Below, one piece after another: positions 10,362 to 18,795 of a DNA stretch of 41,861 nucleotides. Every line of letters begins with the position of its first letter. Position 1 is the stretch's first letter. The DNA lies in the NCBI GenBank assembly GCA_031263195.1, contig JAISGD010000029.1, positions 1-41,861 on the forward strand, written 5' to 3'. Made by a program: the position numbers and the translations under genes. The stretch is from Campylobacteraceae bacterium (lineage in GTDB: Bacteria; Campylobacterota; Campylobacteria; Campylobacterales; Campylobacteraceae). The notes below the pieces were generated by a model, which made no database searches, had not been told where the DNA came from, and saw only the letters and a program-made list of their open reading frames with translations.

Positions 10362-11219
10362 CTATTTTTCCTCTTCTATTTTTATAACTGTCTCAACAAT
10401 CGCATCCGTATACAGACCAAATCCGCACGACTCCTGACCTTCAAAATGGTAAGCTCCGCCACTTCCTAAAATCTCATTTTTATCTATAAAGCTAAAAAAC
10501 AGGGAGTCATAATAGCGCATTTTTGAGTAAAACAGAGGCGATATAAGCATGTTTTTATAAGATATCTTGTCGGTTAAAGATTTTAACTTCACAAGCTCAT
10601 CTCTTATAGGCTTCGGTGATATGTCAAGCGCACTTTCAATCTCTTCGGCTTTTTGCATTTTTGCCAGCTTGATAAGCCAGTCTTCATTGATACTTAATAT
10701 ATCTTCCAATTGACCGTTCGCAAAAATCTCAAGCGGGATATTTAGAGTTTCGGATATTATTTTTGGGATTTGCACATTACTTACACACAACAGCGGCAAA
10801 ATATCAAAACGTCCAAAAATTCTGCTTACCGCGTCTATGCAAAGTTTCAAATCCGAACCGCCTATGAACTCTGCACCTATTTGATTGATCTCTGTACTTG
10901 GATAGTGAAAAACAGGTTGAATATAAAACCACTTTTTCTGTTTTGTGGCGCGCCCTAATCTTCTCATGATAATCCTAACCGCATCAAGCGTGCTGTCTGC
11001 TCTTAAAGAGATAATGTGATTATCAGCATCGGAAAATCTTATCAACAATTTTTCATCTACGCTTTGGTGCTGATGGTATGAAAAAAACGGAGTTATAATC
11101 TCCTCAAAACCCTCTTTATATAAAATATCGCTGGCAACCGCTTCTATCTCTCTTTTCAGTTTCGCGCTTTTTGCAAAGTAAAGTTTACTGCCTTGTGGTA
11201 TTTCGTGCTCGTAAATCAC
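10362..11219 (-). CDS. hisZ: ATP phosphoribosyltransferase regulatory subunit
   Basis: This is a 285-residue class II aminoacyl-tRNA-synthetase-like protein resembling HisZ, the non-catalytic partner of short-form HisG in the first step of histidine synthesis. Visible HisS-like features include the N-terminal segment with EGFEEIITPFFSYHQ, the ISLRADST strand and the C-terminal GSGGAYHFEGQESCGFGL. It is much shorter than a histidyl-tRNA synthetase and lacks an anticodon-binding domain. It overlaps the aminotransferase gene by four bases (ATGA). No hisG is in the window, so the partner must lie elsewhere. A diverged HisS paralogue with another role is the alternative. Confidence 0.8.
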   Translation of the reverse strand: MIYEHEIPQGSKLYFAKSAKLKREIEAVASDILYKEGFEEIITPFFSYHQHQSVDEKLLIRFSDADNHIISLRADSTLDAVRIIMRRLGRATKQKKWFYIQPVFHYPSTEINQIGAEFIGGSDLKLCIDAVSRIFGRFDILPLLCVSNVQIPKIISETLNIPLEIFANGQLEDILSINEDWLIKLAKMQKAEEIESALDISPKPIRDELVKLKSLTDKISYKNMLISPLFYSKMRYYDSLFFSFIDKNEILGSGGAYHFEGQESCGFGLYTDAIVETVIKIEEEK

Positions 11220-12328
11220 TGCATGCCTTTAAAAATCTTCGATACAAAAACACGATTTGCCGTACCATCATAATCTCGTATGCCAAGTTCATCCAATGAT
11301 AACTCAACGGCGTTTAACACCCACGCCATCTCATAAGGCGCTATCAGACCCATATTGTTTATACGAAAAAGTTTATCTTTAAGTTCGTCTTGACCGCCGG
11401 CTATATTAACGTCGTATTTTTTTTTGGCTATGGCTCTTATCTCTTTACTGTGTTCATTGTAAACAGTACTCATAGCATAAGAGGGCGTTTTCGGATAAAT
11501 CTTAAGCCCAATAGCTTCGAGTGCGGTATTAGCAGCTTTAGCTCTATTTTTTGCATCATCGTAAAATTTATCAAATCCGATATTGTCAATAACCTCCAAC
11601 ATAGCTTTTAAGCCTATAATAAGCGTAGTTGCCGCTGTATAAGCGGTAGTGTTTTTGCGTTGATTTTTCAGTTCGCTCGCAAGGTTAAAATAGAATCCTT
11701 TGGAACTGTTTTCTATCCTCAAAACAGCGCTTTCGCTTAAACCTATCATAGCAAGCCCTGGAGGCAGCATAAAGGCCTTTTGACTTCCTGTGATAAGTAC
11801 ATCAATATGTGCGGTATCTATCTTTTCAACGCCCACGGCTGTTATACCGTCTGCGATTATCATAATATCTTTATTGATATCTTTAACAGCTTTGGCTATC
11901 TCTTCCACATTATGGCGCAATCCGCCGGCACTTTCGCATATCTGAATACAAAGCACATCTATAGATGGATTTGTTTTAATCACATCTACTATATCCGAAA
12001 CCGCAGCCGGAGTATCCCAACTATACTTTAACTCCGTATAAACTATACCGAAAGACTTGCAGATTTTGCCAAATCTCTCGCCAAATTTTCCCGCATTTAT
12101 CGTCAAAGCGTGTGATTTGCAAAGATTTGTAACCGCTGCTTCCATAGCGCCTGTTCCGCTTGAAGCGAGCATCAAAACTTCCGGCATATTCATAATCCGT
12201 ATCAGCTTCTCTCTAACAGCTTTAAAAATCTCCTCAAATTCCGGCGTTCTATGATGAATTGTCGGAACGCTCATCGCAACCCTTATGGCTTCCGGCGTAG
12301 GAGTAGGTCCCGGTGTAAAAAGCAACAT
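11216..12328 (-). CDS. Class V PLP-dependent aminotransferase (alanine/serine-glyoxylate aminotransferase family)
   Basis: This encodes 370 residues. The N-terminus LLFTPGPTPTPEAIRVAM and HHRTPEFEEI are typical of the serine-glyoxylate/alanine-glyoxylate aminotransferase branch. The PLP lysine is Lys184 in ITGSQKAFMLPPGLA, and the upstream ADGITAVG supplies the Asp that contacts the pyridine nitrogen. The exact amino donor and acceptor cannot be told from sequence. AAGG lies eight bases before the ATG. It is the first gene of the operon with hisZ and purA. Confidence 0.85.
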   Translation of the reverse strand: MLLFTPGPTPTPEAIRVAMSVPTIHHRTPEFEEIFKAVREKLIRIMNMPEVLMLASSGTGAMEAAVTNLCKSHALTINAGKFGERFGKICKSFGIVYTELKYSWDTPAAVSDIVDVIKTNPSIDVLCIQICESAGGLRHNVEEIAKAVKDINKDIMIIADGITAVGVEKIDTAHIDVLITGSQKAFMLPPGLAMIGLSESAVLRIENSSKGFYFNLASELKNQRKNTTAYTAATTLIIGLKAMLEVIDNIGFDKFYDDAKNRAKAANTALEAIGLKIYPKTPSYAMSTVYNEHSKEIRAIAKKKYDVNIAGGQDELKDKLFRINNMGLIAPYEMAWVLNAVELSLDELGIRDYDGTANRVFVSKIFKGMQ

Positions 12329-12339
12329 TTCTCAAACCT

Positions 12340-12382
12340 TAAAAAAAATAAGCATGTATTTTAACGCAATAATCCTTGTTTT
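12340..12382 (-). promoter_or_regulatory. Promoter-like repeat copy 1, upstream of the aminotransferase operon
   Basis: On the minus strand this reads AAAACAAGGATTATTGCG followed by TTAAAATACATGCTTA and a T-run, ending just before the ribosome-binding site of the aminotransferase gene. TAAAAT could serve as a -10. Nearly the same sequence recurs at 13501-13542. Confidence 0.45.
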
Positions 12383-12547
12383 GAGTTGAGAAAAGTACAT
12401 TTTACCATATTGCGCATAATACATATTTTGCGATTTTCAATATACGACAATAACAACCGTTTAATTTATGATTTTATTAATTTATTTTTAGTTTTTGAGA
12501 GATAAAAAAATGCCAGATGCAAAAATTATTTTAAAATTATAATAATC
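12383..12547. other. AT-rich spacer without genes
   Basis: This part of the 257-bp gap between the aminotransferase gene and the first outer-membrane protein gene has no ORF or clear structure beyond A/T runs. Confidence 0.4.
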
Positions 12548-12575
12548 AAAGAGCGCTTATAAGCGCTCTTTTTTG
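12548..12575. terminator. Hairpin terminator after the first outer-membrane protein gene
   Basis: AAAGAGCGCT-TATA-AGCGCTCTTT (12548-12571) is a perfect 24-bp palindrome followed by T-rich sequence on the plus strand and by TTTGATTATTAT on the minus strand. It lies directly after the stop of the minus-strand gene ending at 12586 and could act in both directions. Confidence 0.75.
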
Positions 12576-12585
12576 CTGTGAATAC

Positions 12586-13131
12586 TTAAAATTTATAACC
12601 GGCAGATAACAAATATGTCTGTTTAGGTTCGGCCTTAAAATCACGGCCTCCAAAACTTTTATCTTCATCTATTCCGCCAAATACACGCTGTCTAAACTCT
12701 ATAGCGTAATATACATGTTCAAACTCTATATTTACACCCAAATTGACAGTACCAAAAACACCGCGCTCATTAAACCCAACCTTAGACTCTTTATAATTCA
12801 ATAAACCAACGCCAAGTCCAATAAACGGTTTGACAGTATTGAAATTCTCAAAAACATAAGCACCACTTGCCAAGATATAGTTTGTATTGCAGCCATCACA
12901 TCTGGCAGTTGTGTAAGAGAGTCCGAATTGCGCATTTTGCATACGATATCCACCGTATATATCAAGTGCAGCACCGCTATCCGAATTTTTACCGCTGCCC
13001 GAGAGTTCTCTTTGTAAACTTAACCACCCAAAACCTACTCGCGCGACAAACCCATCTTCTGCAGCCATGAGAGTATTGCAAAACAATCCCGCAACAATTG
13101 CCACACCCAAAACCTTTACCATGAAACGCAT
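12586..13131 (-). CDS. Small outer-membrane beta-barrel protein (copy 1)
   Basis: This encodes 181 residues from the ATG at 13131, which is preceded by a strong GAGGAGGAAACA site. A longer in-frame start would place that site inside the gene. The signal peptide MRFMVKVLGVAIVAGLFC...MAA is followed by amphipathic beta strands, a CDGC pair and a terminal YKF, whose last Phe suits BAM recognition. Its length suits an 8-stranded barrel. It is a paralogue of the gene at 13662-14225, sharing GAALDIYGGYRMQNAQFGLS, CDGC and NYILASGAYVFEN. The ligand or function is unknown. Confidence 0.85.
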   Translation of the reverse strand: MRFMVKVLGVAIVAGLFCNTLMAAEDGFVARVGFGWLSLQRELSGSGKNSDSGAALDIYGGYRMQNAQFGLSYTTARCDGCNTNYILASGAYVFENFNTVKPFIGLGVGLLNYKESKVGFNERGVFGTVNLGVNIEFEHVYYAIEFRQRVFGGIDEDKSFGGRDFKAEPKQTYLLSAGYKF

Positions 13132-13258
13132 TGTTTCCTCCTCAAAATTAAACAATCTACAATAATGATAATATAACCATTTTAAAAAGCGATGCTTTAC
13201 ATGCGATTATATGGTTATAATCCCAAAAATCTACTTGACATTCAGGTCATTTCATCAT

Positions 13259-13320
13259 AGTAAATTGTGTAAGAATTGTATTCAATTTAAACTTATATTT
13301 AACTTAATTATTATATAGAA
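13259..13320. repeat. Conserved AT-rich upstream block, copy 1
   Basis: AGTAAATTGTG...ATTTAAACTTATATT...TTAATTA.TATATAG matches 14324-14385 at most positions (about 50 of 62). It lies between the first barrel gene and a decayed copy of the XRE gene. Its conservation between duplicates suggests an operator or promoter region. Confidence 0.55.
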
Positions 13321-13322
13321 GA

Positions 13323-13385
13323 CTTGGATAAATTCCTTACTAAATCGATTGAATTCAAGTATAATGAAAATGTATTTTTATAAAA
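13323..13385 (+). pseudogene. Remnant of the 5' end of a duplicated XRE regulator gene
   Basis: ATAAATTCCTTACTAAATCG followed by ATTGAATTCAAGTATAATGA aligns with the first codons of the XRE gene at 14388 (ATAAGTTTTTTATTGAACCG, ACTGAATTTTCAGATGAAGA). It is shortened and lacks an open frame. It sits at the same place relative to the first barrel gene as the intact regulator does to the second. Confidence 0.5.
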
Positions 13386-13500
13386 ATATAAGTAAAAAAG
13401 TGAAAAATTAAGAGCCGGACCGGATATCAGTCAGCAGGATTTAAATAAGTCTCATTGACAGCCAAGCATAAAATTCTCATAAATAATGATTTTTAAAAAT

Positions 13501-13542
13501 ACAAAAAAATAAGCATGTATTCTAACGCAATAATCCTTGTTT
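13501..13542 (-). repeat. Promoter-like repeat copy 2
   Basis: On the minus strand AAAACAAGGATTATTGCG and TTAGAATACATGCTTA nearly repeat 12340-12382, with about 40 bp shared and few mismatches. It lies 3' of the second barrel gene as copy 1 lies 3' of the first, so it marks the junction of a tandem duplication. TAGAAT could still act as a -10 directed toward the first barrel gene. Confidence 0.6.
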
Positions 13543-13624
13543 TAATTTCTGCCGCATTAATAATGGCGGCAAAATCTAAAGCTCTATTGTTATAAAAAGA
13601 TGTGGTTTAGAAAAATTATTGATT

Positions 13625-13644
13625 GTGCGGATGCATTTTCGCAC
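13625..13644 (-). terminator. Weak hairpin after the second outer-membrane protein gene
   Basis: GTGCG/CGCAC with a ten-base loop is followed on the minus strand by AATCAATAATTTTT. It lies 17 bp past the stop. The stem is short, so this is tentative. Confidence 0.3.
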
Positions 13645-13661
13645 CCGCTAATGTTTGCAGT

Positions 13662-14225
13662 TTAAAATTTATAGCCGACATAAAACAGATATGTTTGAGC
13701 CGGATTAGCTTCGTAACTGATATTGTAACTGGAATAATAATAATCCTTATCTACTTTCCCAAATATACGCTGTCTAAACTCCACGCCTGTAAAAAAATGG
13801 TCAAATTCTACATTTACACCCAAATTGGCAGTACCAAACAGACCTCTTTCATTAATATCGCCATCATCTGTTTTAAGATTAAACGAACCAAGACCAAGTC
13901 CCAGAAACGGTTTGACAACATCATTCACATTTTCAAAAACATAAGCGCCGCTTGCCAAAATATAGTTTGAACTGCAACCGTCACAATTGATACTTGTGTA
14001 AGATAGACCAAACTGTGCATTTTGCATACGATATCCGCCGTATATATCAAGTGCGGCACCTCTATCTGAATTTTCCAATGTAAGTCCGGAAGCAGACGCT
14101 TTTTCTTTTAAGACTACCGATCCAAAACCTAATCGCATTACAATCCCATCTTCTACGGCGACAAGAGTGCTGCAAAATAGTCCGGCGGCAATCACCGCAA
14201 CAAAAACTTTCGTCATAAAACGCAT
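13662..14225 (-). CDS. Small outer-membrane beta-barrel protein (copy 2)
   Basis: This encodes 187 residues with signal peptide MRFMTKVFVAVIAAGLFC and likely cleavage before VEDG. AAGGGGAAAACA precedes the ATG. Alternating amphipathic strands, a CDGC pair and a terminal YKF point to a small barrel inserted by BAM. It is a diverged tandem paralogue of 12586-13131. The XRE gene on the opposite strand shares its upstream region and is a plausible regulator. The substrate or function is not recognised. Confidence 0.85.
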   Translation of the reverse strand: MRFMTKVFVAVIAAGLFCSTLVAVEDGIVMRLGFGSVVLKEKASASGLTLENSDRGAALDIYGGYRMQNAQFGLSYTSINCDGCSSNYILASGAYVFENVNDVVKPFLGLGLGSFNLKTDDGDINERGLFGTANLGVNVEFDHFFTGVEFRQRIFGKVDKDYYYSSYNISYEANPAQTYLFYVGYKF

Positions 14226-14246
14226 TGTTTTCCCCTTAAAATAAAA

Positions 14247-14274
14247 CTATATAATAAAAATAGCCTTTTTCAAA
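14247..14274 (-). promoter_or_regulatory. Candidate sigma-70 promoter of the second barrel gene
   Basis: On the minus strand TTGAAA, a 16-base spacer and TATAGT lie about 20 bp upstream of the ribosome-binding site. The same region upstream of copy 1 is similar but less consensus-like. Confidence 0.45.
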
Positions 14275-14323
14275 GCAATTTTTTCCACTTTCACTGCATG
14301 AACAAATTCTAAAACTTCATTAC

Positions 14324-14385
14324 AGTAAATTGTGAAAGGATTATATTATATTTAAACTTATATTAAATTTAATTACTATATAGGA
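14324..14385. promoter_or_regulatory. Conserved AT-rich upstream block, copy 2
   Basis: This is the counterpart of 13259-13320. It sits just before the GTG of the XRE gene and upstream of the divergent barrel gene, the expected place for an autoregulatory operator and the XRE promoter. Its exact -10 and -35 are ambiguous in the A/T background. Confidence 0.4.
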
Positions 14386-14387
14386 AA

Positions 14388-14660
14388 GTGAATTTGCATA
14401 AGTTTTTTATTGAACCGACTGAATTTTCAGATGAAGAGATAAAAGTTTTTTACAAAACTATCGTCAATAAAGTGAAAAAATTGCGAGATAAAAAGGGCGT
14501 AAGTCAATTGGAGCTTGCTTTGGCTATCAGCTTTAAATCCGTATCGTCTGTAGTTAAACCTGAAATTCTTATAGACAATAAACATTCTAATTTGGAACAT
14601 TTATATAAAATAGCAAAAGTTTTAGGTGTGGAGATAAGATATTTTTTGAATAATTTGTAA
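14388..14660 (+). CDS. XRE-family helix-turn-helix regulator
   Basis: This encodes up to 90 residues. The segment VKKLRDKKGVSQLELALAIS followed by SVSSVVKPE and HLYKIAKVLGVEIRYFL matches a Cro/C1-type helix-turn-helix in which SQLELA is the turn entry. The called GTG start leaves only two bases after AGGA. The in-frame TTG at 14394 has better spacing and may be the real start. There is no sensor domain. It diverges from the second barrel gene and probably controls it or itself. It is not an obvious antitoxin because no toxin gene is adjacent. Confidence 0.75.
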   Translation: MNLHKFFIEPTEFSDEEIKVFYKTIVNKVKKLRDKKGVSQLELALAISFKSVSSVVKPEILIDNKHSNLEHLYKIAKVLGVEIRYFLNNL

Positions 14661-14687
14661 AATTCCCCTCAAAAGAGGGGAGAGTTT
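14661..14687. terminator. Bidirectional terminator between the XRE gene and rplQ
   Basis: CCCCTC-AAAA-GAGGGG (14665-14680) is followed by AGAGTTTTT on the plus strand and by AATTTT on the minus strand. It lies between convergent stops and ends the ribosomal transcript. Confidence 0.85.
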
Positions 14688-15038
14688 TTAAACTAACTGT
14701 ATAAATGCCATTTCGGCTGCGTCACCGCGGCGTATTCTTGTTTTGACAATTCTTGTATAACCGCCGTTTCGCTCAATATATTTAGGAGCTATTTCGGTTA
14801 CCAATTTTTTTACTGACTCTTTATCCTGCAACACGGCAAATAGTGCTCTATGCGCATTTGAGTCGCCTTTTTTCGCCCTCGTGATAAGTCTTTCGATAAA
14901 ACCTCTAAGCTCTTTTGCTTTTGGTAAAGTCGTCTCTATTTTATTCTTTTTCACAATAGCTATAGTCAAATTTTTCAAAAGCGCGCTTCTGTGAGAAGAG
15001 GTGCGCCCAAGTTTTCTGTATCCGTGCTTGTGTCTCAT
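14688..15038 (-). CDS. rplQ: 50S ribosomal protein L17
   Basis: This 116-residue protein begins [17 protein letters not shown], the L17 signature, and has the usual core length for bacteria. L17 binds 23S rRNA near the peptide exit tunnel. It starts two bases after the rpoA stop and is the last gene of the ribosomal cluster, with a strong hairpin just beyond it. Confidence 0.98.
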   Translation of the reverse strand: MRHKHGYRKLGRTSSHRSALLKNLTIAIVKKNKIETTLPKAKELRGFIERLITRAKKGDSNAHRALFAVLQDKESVKKLVTEIAPKYIERNGGYTRIVKTRIRRGDAAEMAFIQLV

Positions 15039-15040
15039 CG

Positions 15041-16036
15041 CTATCCCTTATTTTTTAATTCGCCGACTTTTTTTCTCAAAATTTCAGCGTCTTCAAGAGA
15101 GAGACTTCCGACAGGAAATCCTATCTCTCCCATCACATTTCTAATCTCATCAAGAGATTTTTTGCCTAAATTTTTTAAATTTTTAAGTTCGCTATCGCTC
15201 AAAAGTGCAATCTCCGCAACATATTTAATTTGCGCTTTATCAAGCGAATTAAAACTTCTCACGCTCAAGTTCAAATCGTTGATACTTTGCAAAAGTACAG
15301 TGAATTTACCAGCATCTACACTTTGAATATTGGCATTTGAGTCAAGTATATTATGAAATACGCTCATCTGATCATACATGGCTTTCAAAGAGTGTTTAAA
15401 AGCGTCTATCGGAGAGATTTGTCCGTCTGTCTCTATGGTAAATACCACTTTTTCATAGTCAGGATTATCTTCGATAAGAATATTCTCTATATCGTACATT
15501 GCTTTTTTCACAGGCGTAAAAAACGCGTCAAGCGCGATAAATCCATCGTTTATCCGCTCACGGATAATCTCGCTCGGAACATATCCGATACCACACTCTA
15601 TTACAACCGTAAAGTTAAGCTCAGCATCTTCGTTGATAGTCGCCAGATGGATATCGGGCGTTACTATATCAACTTCGTCATTCACAAGATCTATACCTTT
15701 AATCTCTTTCGGTCCTTTAAAAGAGTAATGAACGACTGTTTTTGGATTGACACCTCTAATCTTAAAGCGAATGGCCTTGAGATTTATGATAAAATTCGCA
15801 ACATCTTCAAACATACCCCTCATACTGTCAAACTCATGCGTAACGCCATCAATTTTAACAGACGTCGGAGCAAAGCCTACAGTACTCGCGTACAACAAAC
15901 GGCGAAGCGGGTGAGCCAGCGTGATACCAAATCCTGTTTCAAAAGGATATACACTAATCTTTACCCTGTTTTCACCCATATCTTCTATATTCAGCTCTGT
16001 CGGAACATAAGCTGATGTGTTAATTTTTGTCATCAT
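15041..16036 (-). CDS. rpoA: RNA polymerase alpha subunit
   Basis: This 331-residue subunit is the assembly platform of RNA polymerase. The N-terminal domain (to about 230) carries the [17 protein letters not shown] dimerisation helix. The C-terminal domain (from about 250) has [14 protein letters not shown], with the Arg that contacts UP elements, and [18 protein letters not shown] lies 11 bases from the first of two tandem ATG codons, a longer spacing than usual. The position between rpsD and rplQ is canonical. Confidence 0.98.
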   Translation of the reverse strand: MMTKINTSAYVPTELNIEDMGENRVKISVYPFETGFGITLAHPLRRLLYASTVGFAPTSVKIDGVTHEFDSMRGMFEDVANFIINLKAIRFKIRGVNPKTVVHYSFKGPKEIKGIDLVNDEVDIVTPDIHLATINEDAELNFTVVIECGIGYVPSEIIRERINDGFIALDAFFTPVKKAMYDIENILIEDNPDYEKVVFTIETDGQISPIDAFKHSLKAMYDQMSVFHNILDSNANIQSVDAGKFTVLLQSINDLNLSVRSFNSLDKAQIKYVAEIALLSDSELKNLKNLGKKSLDEIRNVMGEIGFPVGSLSLEDAEILRKKVGELKNKG

Positions 16037-16054
16037 AATTATGTATGCTCCTTA

Positions 16055-16681
16055 TTATTTAGAGTAGAGCTCTACAATCAATCTCTCTTCAATCGGAATG
16101 ATAACCTCTTCTCTCAGCGGTAATCTTGTGAAGATACCAAATACTCTATCTTTATCTATATCTACCCAAGAGACGATACCGGTTTGTGCAGTAAGATCCA
16201 AAGATCTTTGAACCTGTGGATTTTTCTTCGTCTTTTCGGCAACCTCTATCTTTTGTCCTACTTTTACACGGTATGATGGGATATCAACTCTGTATCCATC
16301 TACTAAAATGTGTCCGTGCGTTACCATTTGTCTTGCCAAACGGCGAGTCGTAGCAAAACCCATTCTATAGACAACATTATCAAGTCTTTGCTCGATAAAT
16401 GTTATAAGATTTGCTCCGGTATTGCCCTCTTTTCGCGCGGCATCCTGAAAAAGCTTACTAAACTGCTTTTCGGAAATACCATACATAAATTTCGCTTTTT
16501 GCTTCTCTTTTAGCTGTAACCCGTATTCACTGAGTTTCGTTCTTCTTTGTCCGTGTTGTCCAGGCGCATAAGGACGCTTATCAAGCGCGCTTTTACCTGC
16601 AAGTCTTCTTTCGCCTTTTAGTGCAAGACTTACGCCCAATCTTCGTTCAAGTTTTTCGACAGGTCCTCTATATCTTGACAT
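16055..16681 (-). CDS. rpsD: 30S ribosomal protein S4
   Basis: This encodes 208 residues. It nucleates 30S assembly by binding the 5' domain of 16S rRNA. The N-terminus has [12 protein letters not shown] and no zinc cysteines, so it is the C-minus type. The S4 RNA-binding domain includes [20 protein letters not shown]. In other bacteria S4 represses the alpha operon. No matching pseudoknot was identified here. Confidence 0.98.
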   Translation of the reverse strand: MSRYRGPVEKLERRLGVSLALKGERRLAGKSALDKRPYAPGQHGQRRTKLSEYGLQLKEKQKAKFMYGISEKQFSKLFQDAARKEGNTGANLITFIEQRLDNVVYRMGFATTRRLARQMVTHGHILVDGYRVDIPSYRVKVGQKIEVAEKTKKNPQVQRSLDLTAQTGIVSWVDIDKDRVFGIFTRLPLREEVIIPIEERLIVELYSK

Positions 16682-16709
16682 TATTTTGTTCTCCTATTTT
16701 TCTTAAAAC

Positions 16710-17102
16710 TTATACGCGTCGTCGTTTTGGAGGGCGACAACCATTGTGAGGAAGAGGAGTGATATCTTTCAAGAAAACCACACGGATTCCTTCATAAGCG
16801 CCTATGCTCTTTATCGCCGTTTCGCGACCGGAACCGGGTCCTTGAACTTTAATGCCTACCTCTTTTATACCATGTTCTTTAGCTTTAGCCAAAGCATCGT
16901 CTACAGCTTGCTGAGCCGCATACGGAGTAGACTTTTTACTCCCTTTAAAACCAAGGGAACCGGCGCTGCTCCAAGCTATAACATTTCCCATTTCATCGGT
17001 AACGGTTACAACAGTGTTATTAAATGTAGCGGAAATATATACAATGCCTTTAGCGATATTTTTTTTGACAACTTTTTTTCTTACAACTTTTTGTTTTGCC
17101 AT
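16710..17102 (-). CDS. rpsK: 30S ribosomal protein S11
   Basis: This 130-residue protein forms part of the 30S platform near the E site. It shows [37 protein letters not shown] and the conserved C-terminal [15 protein letters not shown]. It lies between rpsM and rpsD as is usual. Confidence 0.98.
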   Translation of the reverse strand: MAKQKVVRKKVVKKNIAKGIVYISATFNNTVVTVTDEMGNVIAWSSAGSLGFKGSKKSTPYAAQQAVDDALAKAKEHGIKEVGIKVQGPGSGRETAIKSIGAYEGIRVVFLKDITPLPHNGCRPPKRRRV

Positions 17103-17111
17103 ATCAATGCC

Positions 17112-17480
17112 TTAACTTGCTTTTGAGCCAACGGTTTTTTTCTTACCCTTGCGAGTACGAGCGTTGGTCTTTGTCTTTTGTCCGCGTACGGGAAGTCCTT
17201 TTCTGTGTCTTATGCCGCGGTAGCTTCCGATATCCATCAATGCTTTGATATTCATCGCAACATTTTTTCTCAAATCTCCCTCGACGGTAAAATGACCCTG
17301 TATCTCATTTCTGATAGCGGCTGCCTCATCTTCGGTGAGTTCTTGAACTCTTTTGTCATATGAGATGCCTGTAGCATCTAAAATTAAACGTGAAGTATGA
17401 AGACCGATGCCGTAAATATATGTCAGTCCGTATTCAATCCTCTTTTTATTAGGCAAATCTACGCCTGCAATTCTTGCCAT
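17112..17480 (-). CDS. rpsM: 30S ribosomal protein S13
   Basis: This 122-residue head protein bridges to the 50S subunit and contacts P-site tRNA. It begins [20 protein letters not shown] and has [20 protein letters not shown] and a basic tail (TRKGKKKT). It starts five bases after the rpmJ stop. Confidence 0.98.
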   Translation of the reverse strand: MARIAGVDLPNKKRIEYGLTYIYGIGLHTSRLILDATGISYDKRVQELTEDEAAAIRNEIQGHFTVEGDLRKNVAMNIKALMDIGSYRGIRHRKGLPVRGQKTKTNARTRKGKKKTVGSKAS

Positions 17481-17485
17481 CTATT

Positions 17486-17599
17486 CTATCCTTGTCGCTG
17501 TTTATGTTTTGGATTTACGCAAATAACTCTTATTATACCTTTGCGTTTAATCACCTTGCACTTATCGCACATCATCTTTACAGAAGGGCGCACTTTCAT
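17486..17599 (-). CDS. rpmJ: 50S ribosomal protein L36
   Basis: This is a 37-residue gene: [15 protein letters not shown], a basic middle, and a C-terminal [10 protein letters not shown]. Cys11, Cys14, Cys27 and His32 form the zinc-binding set, so it is the zinc-containing form. GGGAGAAGAG precedes the ATG. It stabilises a 23S rRNA junction. Its place between infA and rpsM is typical. Confidence 0.95.
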   Translation of the reverse strand: MKVRPSVKMMCDKCKVIKRKGIIRVICVNPKHKQRQG

Positions 17600-17638
17600 T
17601 CTCTTCTCCCAAATTTATTCCACTTGAATAACGGAAGA

Positions 17639-17699
17639 GGTTTGAAGAAAAATTTCAAACCAATTATTGAAAAAATAAGTGGTAACTTTTTCAATAATT
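17639..17699. other. Two stem-loops between infA and rpmJ
   Basis: GGTTTGAA/TTCAAACC (17639-17661) is followed immediately by a 13-bp perfect stem AATTATTGAAAAA/TTTTTCAATAATT (17662-17699) with a 12-base loop. The roughly 195-bp gap is the longest inside the ribosomal cluster. Attenuation, RNA processing or internal control are possible roles. No regulator-binding consensus was recognised. Confidence 0.5.
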
Positions 17700-17794
17700 C
17701 TTCACGCAGTCTTACAAAAAGGGCTAATTATACAAAAACTTAGCTGATAGCTTACTTATAATAAGCGTGTTTCCAGTCCGGTACGGATACGAAA

Positions 17795-18013
17795 CTATTT
17801 ATATCGGTAAGTTATCCGTCCCTTATCCAAACTGTAAGGAGTTAATTCTACCTTGACTTTATCTCCCGGCATTATTTTTATATAATGCATTCTCATTCTG
17901 CCCGAGATATGACACAACACTTTATGCTTATTTTCAAGTTCCACCATAAAGTTGGCATTCGGCAGTGCTTCGGCTACTTTACCGTCAAGTTCAATTACAT
18001 CATTTTTTGCCAT
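17795..18013 (-). CDS. infA: Translation initiation factor IF-1
   Basis: This 72-residue, single OB-fold protein occupies the 30S A site during initiation. [19 protein letters not shown], the [19 protein letters not shown] core and the C-terminal [13 protein letters not shown] match IF-1 along its length. It follows map by 11 bases. Confidence 0.98.
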   Translation of the reverse strand: MAKNDVIELDGKVAEALPNANFMVELENKHKVLCHISGRMRMHYIKIMPGDKVKVELTPYSLDKGRITYRYK

Positions 18014-18024
18014 TATTCCTCCGC

Positions 18025-18792
18025 TTAAAAATCATTATCAACAGATAAGATTTTTGCTTTTTTATCTACAATTGCTATAGTGTGTTCCCAATGACTGCCT
18101 CTTAAACCGTCTTCGGAAACAACCGCCCAATTATCGCTTAAAACTTTAGGTTTACCGTTTTTGCGGCAAATCATAGGTTCTATACAAAATACCATTCCTT
18201 CTTTTATTTTTGGCCCTTGTTTGGGATTGGTACCTTCAAGATAATTCGGTATATCCGGCTCTTCGTGCGGACGCTTTCCTATACCGTGTCCGCAATATCC
18301 GCGAAGCGGTACAAAACCTTTAGAAACGATATACTTTTCTATCTCATATGAAAGTTCTTTAAAATGCATACCTTCCCGTATAATATCTACAGCGTACATC
18401 AACGCCTCATAAGAGCAGTTTATTAAATCGGTATCATTCTTACTAATCTCTCCCACACCAACAGTCTTTGCCGCATCCCCATACCAACCGTCTATCTCAA
18501 CACCGATATCAAGCCCAACTATATCGCCCTCTTTTAACTTGTAACCGCTTGGTATGCCGTGGATTATCACTTCATTTACAGATATGCAAATACCATCAGG
18601 AAATCCGTACAAGTTTTTAAATGCAGCTCTTCCGCCAAGAGTTTTGATATACTCCTCGCCCAAATTATTTAACTCTTTTGTGCTAATACCTGATTTTGTT
18701 TGTTTTGTGAGATAGTTCAGCGTCTTTGCAACCGCCCTTGAGGCGGCTGCAATTTTTTTAATCTCTTCGGGACGTTTTAGACTGATAGACAT
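18025..18792 (-). CDS. map: Type I methionine aminopeptidase
   Basis: This 255-residue cytosolic metalloprotease removes the initiator Met from new proteins. All five metal ligands are present: Asp95, Asp106, His169, Glu205 and Glu236, along with the substrate His79 (VIIHGIP). It lacks an N-terminal extension, as in bacterial type Ia enzymes. It lies three bases after secY, which places N-terminal processing with translocation and translation genes. Confidence 0.98.
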   Translation of the reverse strand: MSISLKRPEEIKKIAAASRAVAKTLNYLTKQTKSGISTKELNNLGEEYIKTLGGRAAFKNLYGFPDGICISVNEVIIHGIPSGYKLKEGDIVGLDIGVEIDGWYGDAAKTVGVGEISKNDTDLINCSYEALMYAVDIIREGMHFKELSYEIEKYIVSKGFVPLRGYCGHGIGKRPHEEPDIPNYLEGTNPKQGPKIKEGMVFCIEPMICRKNGKPKVLSDNWAVVSEDGLRGSHWEHTIAIVDKKAKILSVDNDF

Positions 18793-18795
18793 CTA

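Larger units (their letters stand above)
13386..13661. other. Gene-free spacer between duplicated units
   Basis: No coding signal is seen. It contains the second promoter-like repeat (13501-13542) and a weak hairpin after the second barrel gene. Confidence 0.4.

Noticed and set aside
13623-13970. Plus-strand ORF over the second barrel gene
   Set aside because: It is the antisense shadow of a gene with a signal peptide, a good ribosome-binding site and a paralogue.
14388-14660. XRE protein as the antitoxin of a toxin-antitoxin pair
   Set aside because: No small toxin-like ORF is adjacent on the same strand. The next gene is convergent rplQ.
15353-16015. Long plus-strand ORF of 220 residues opposite rpoA
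   Set aside because: rpoA fully accounts for this sequence. The antisense frame has no family resemblance or start signal.
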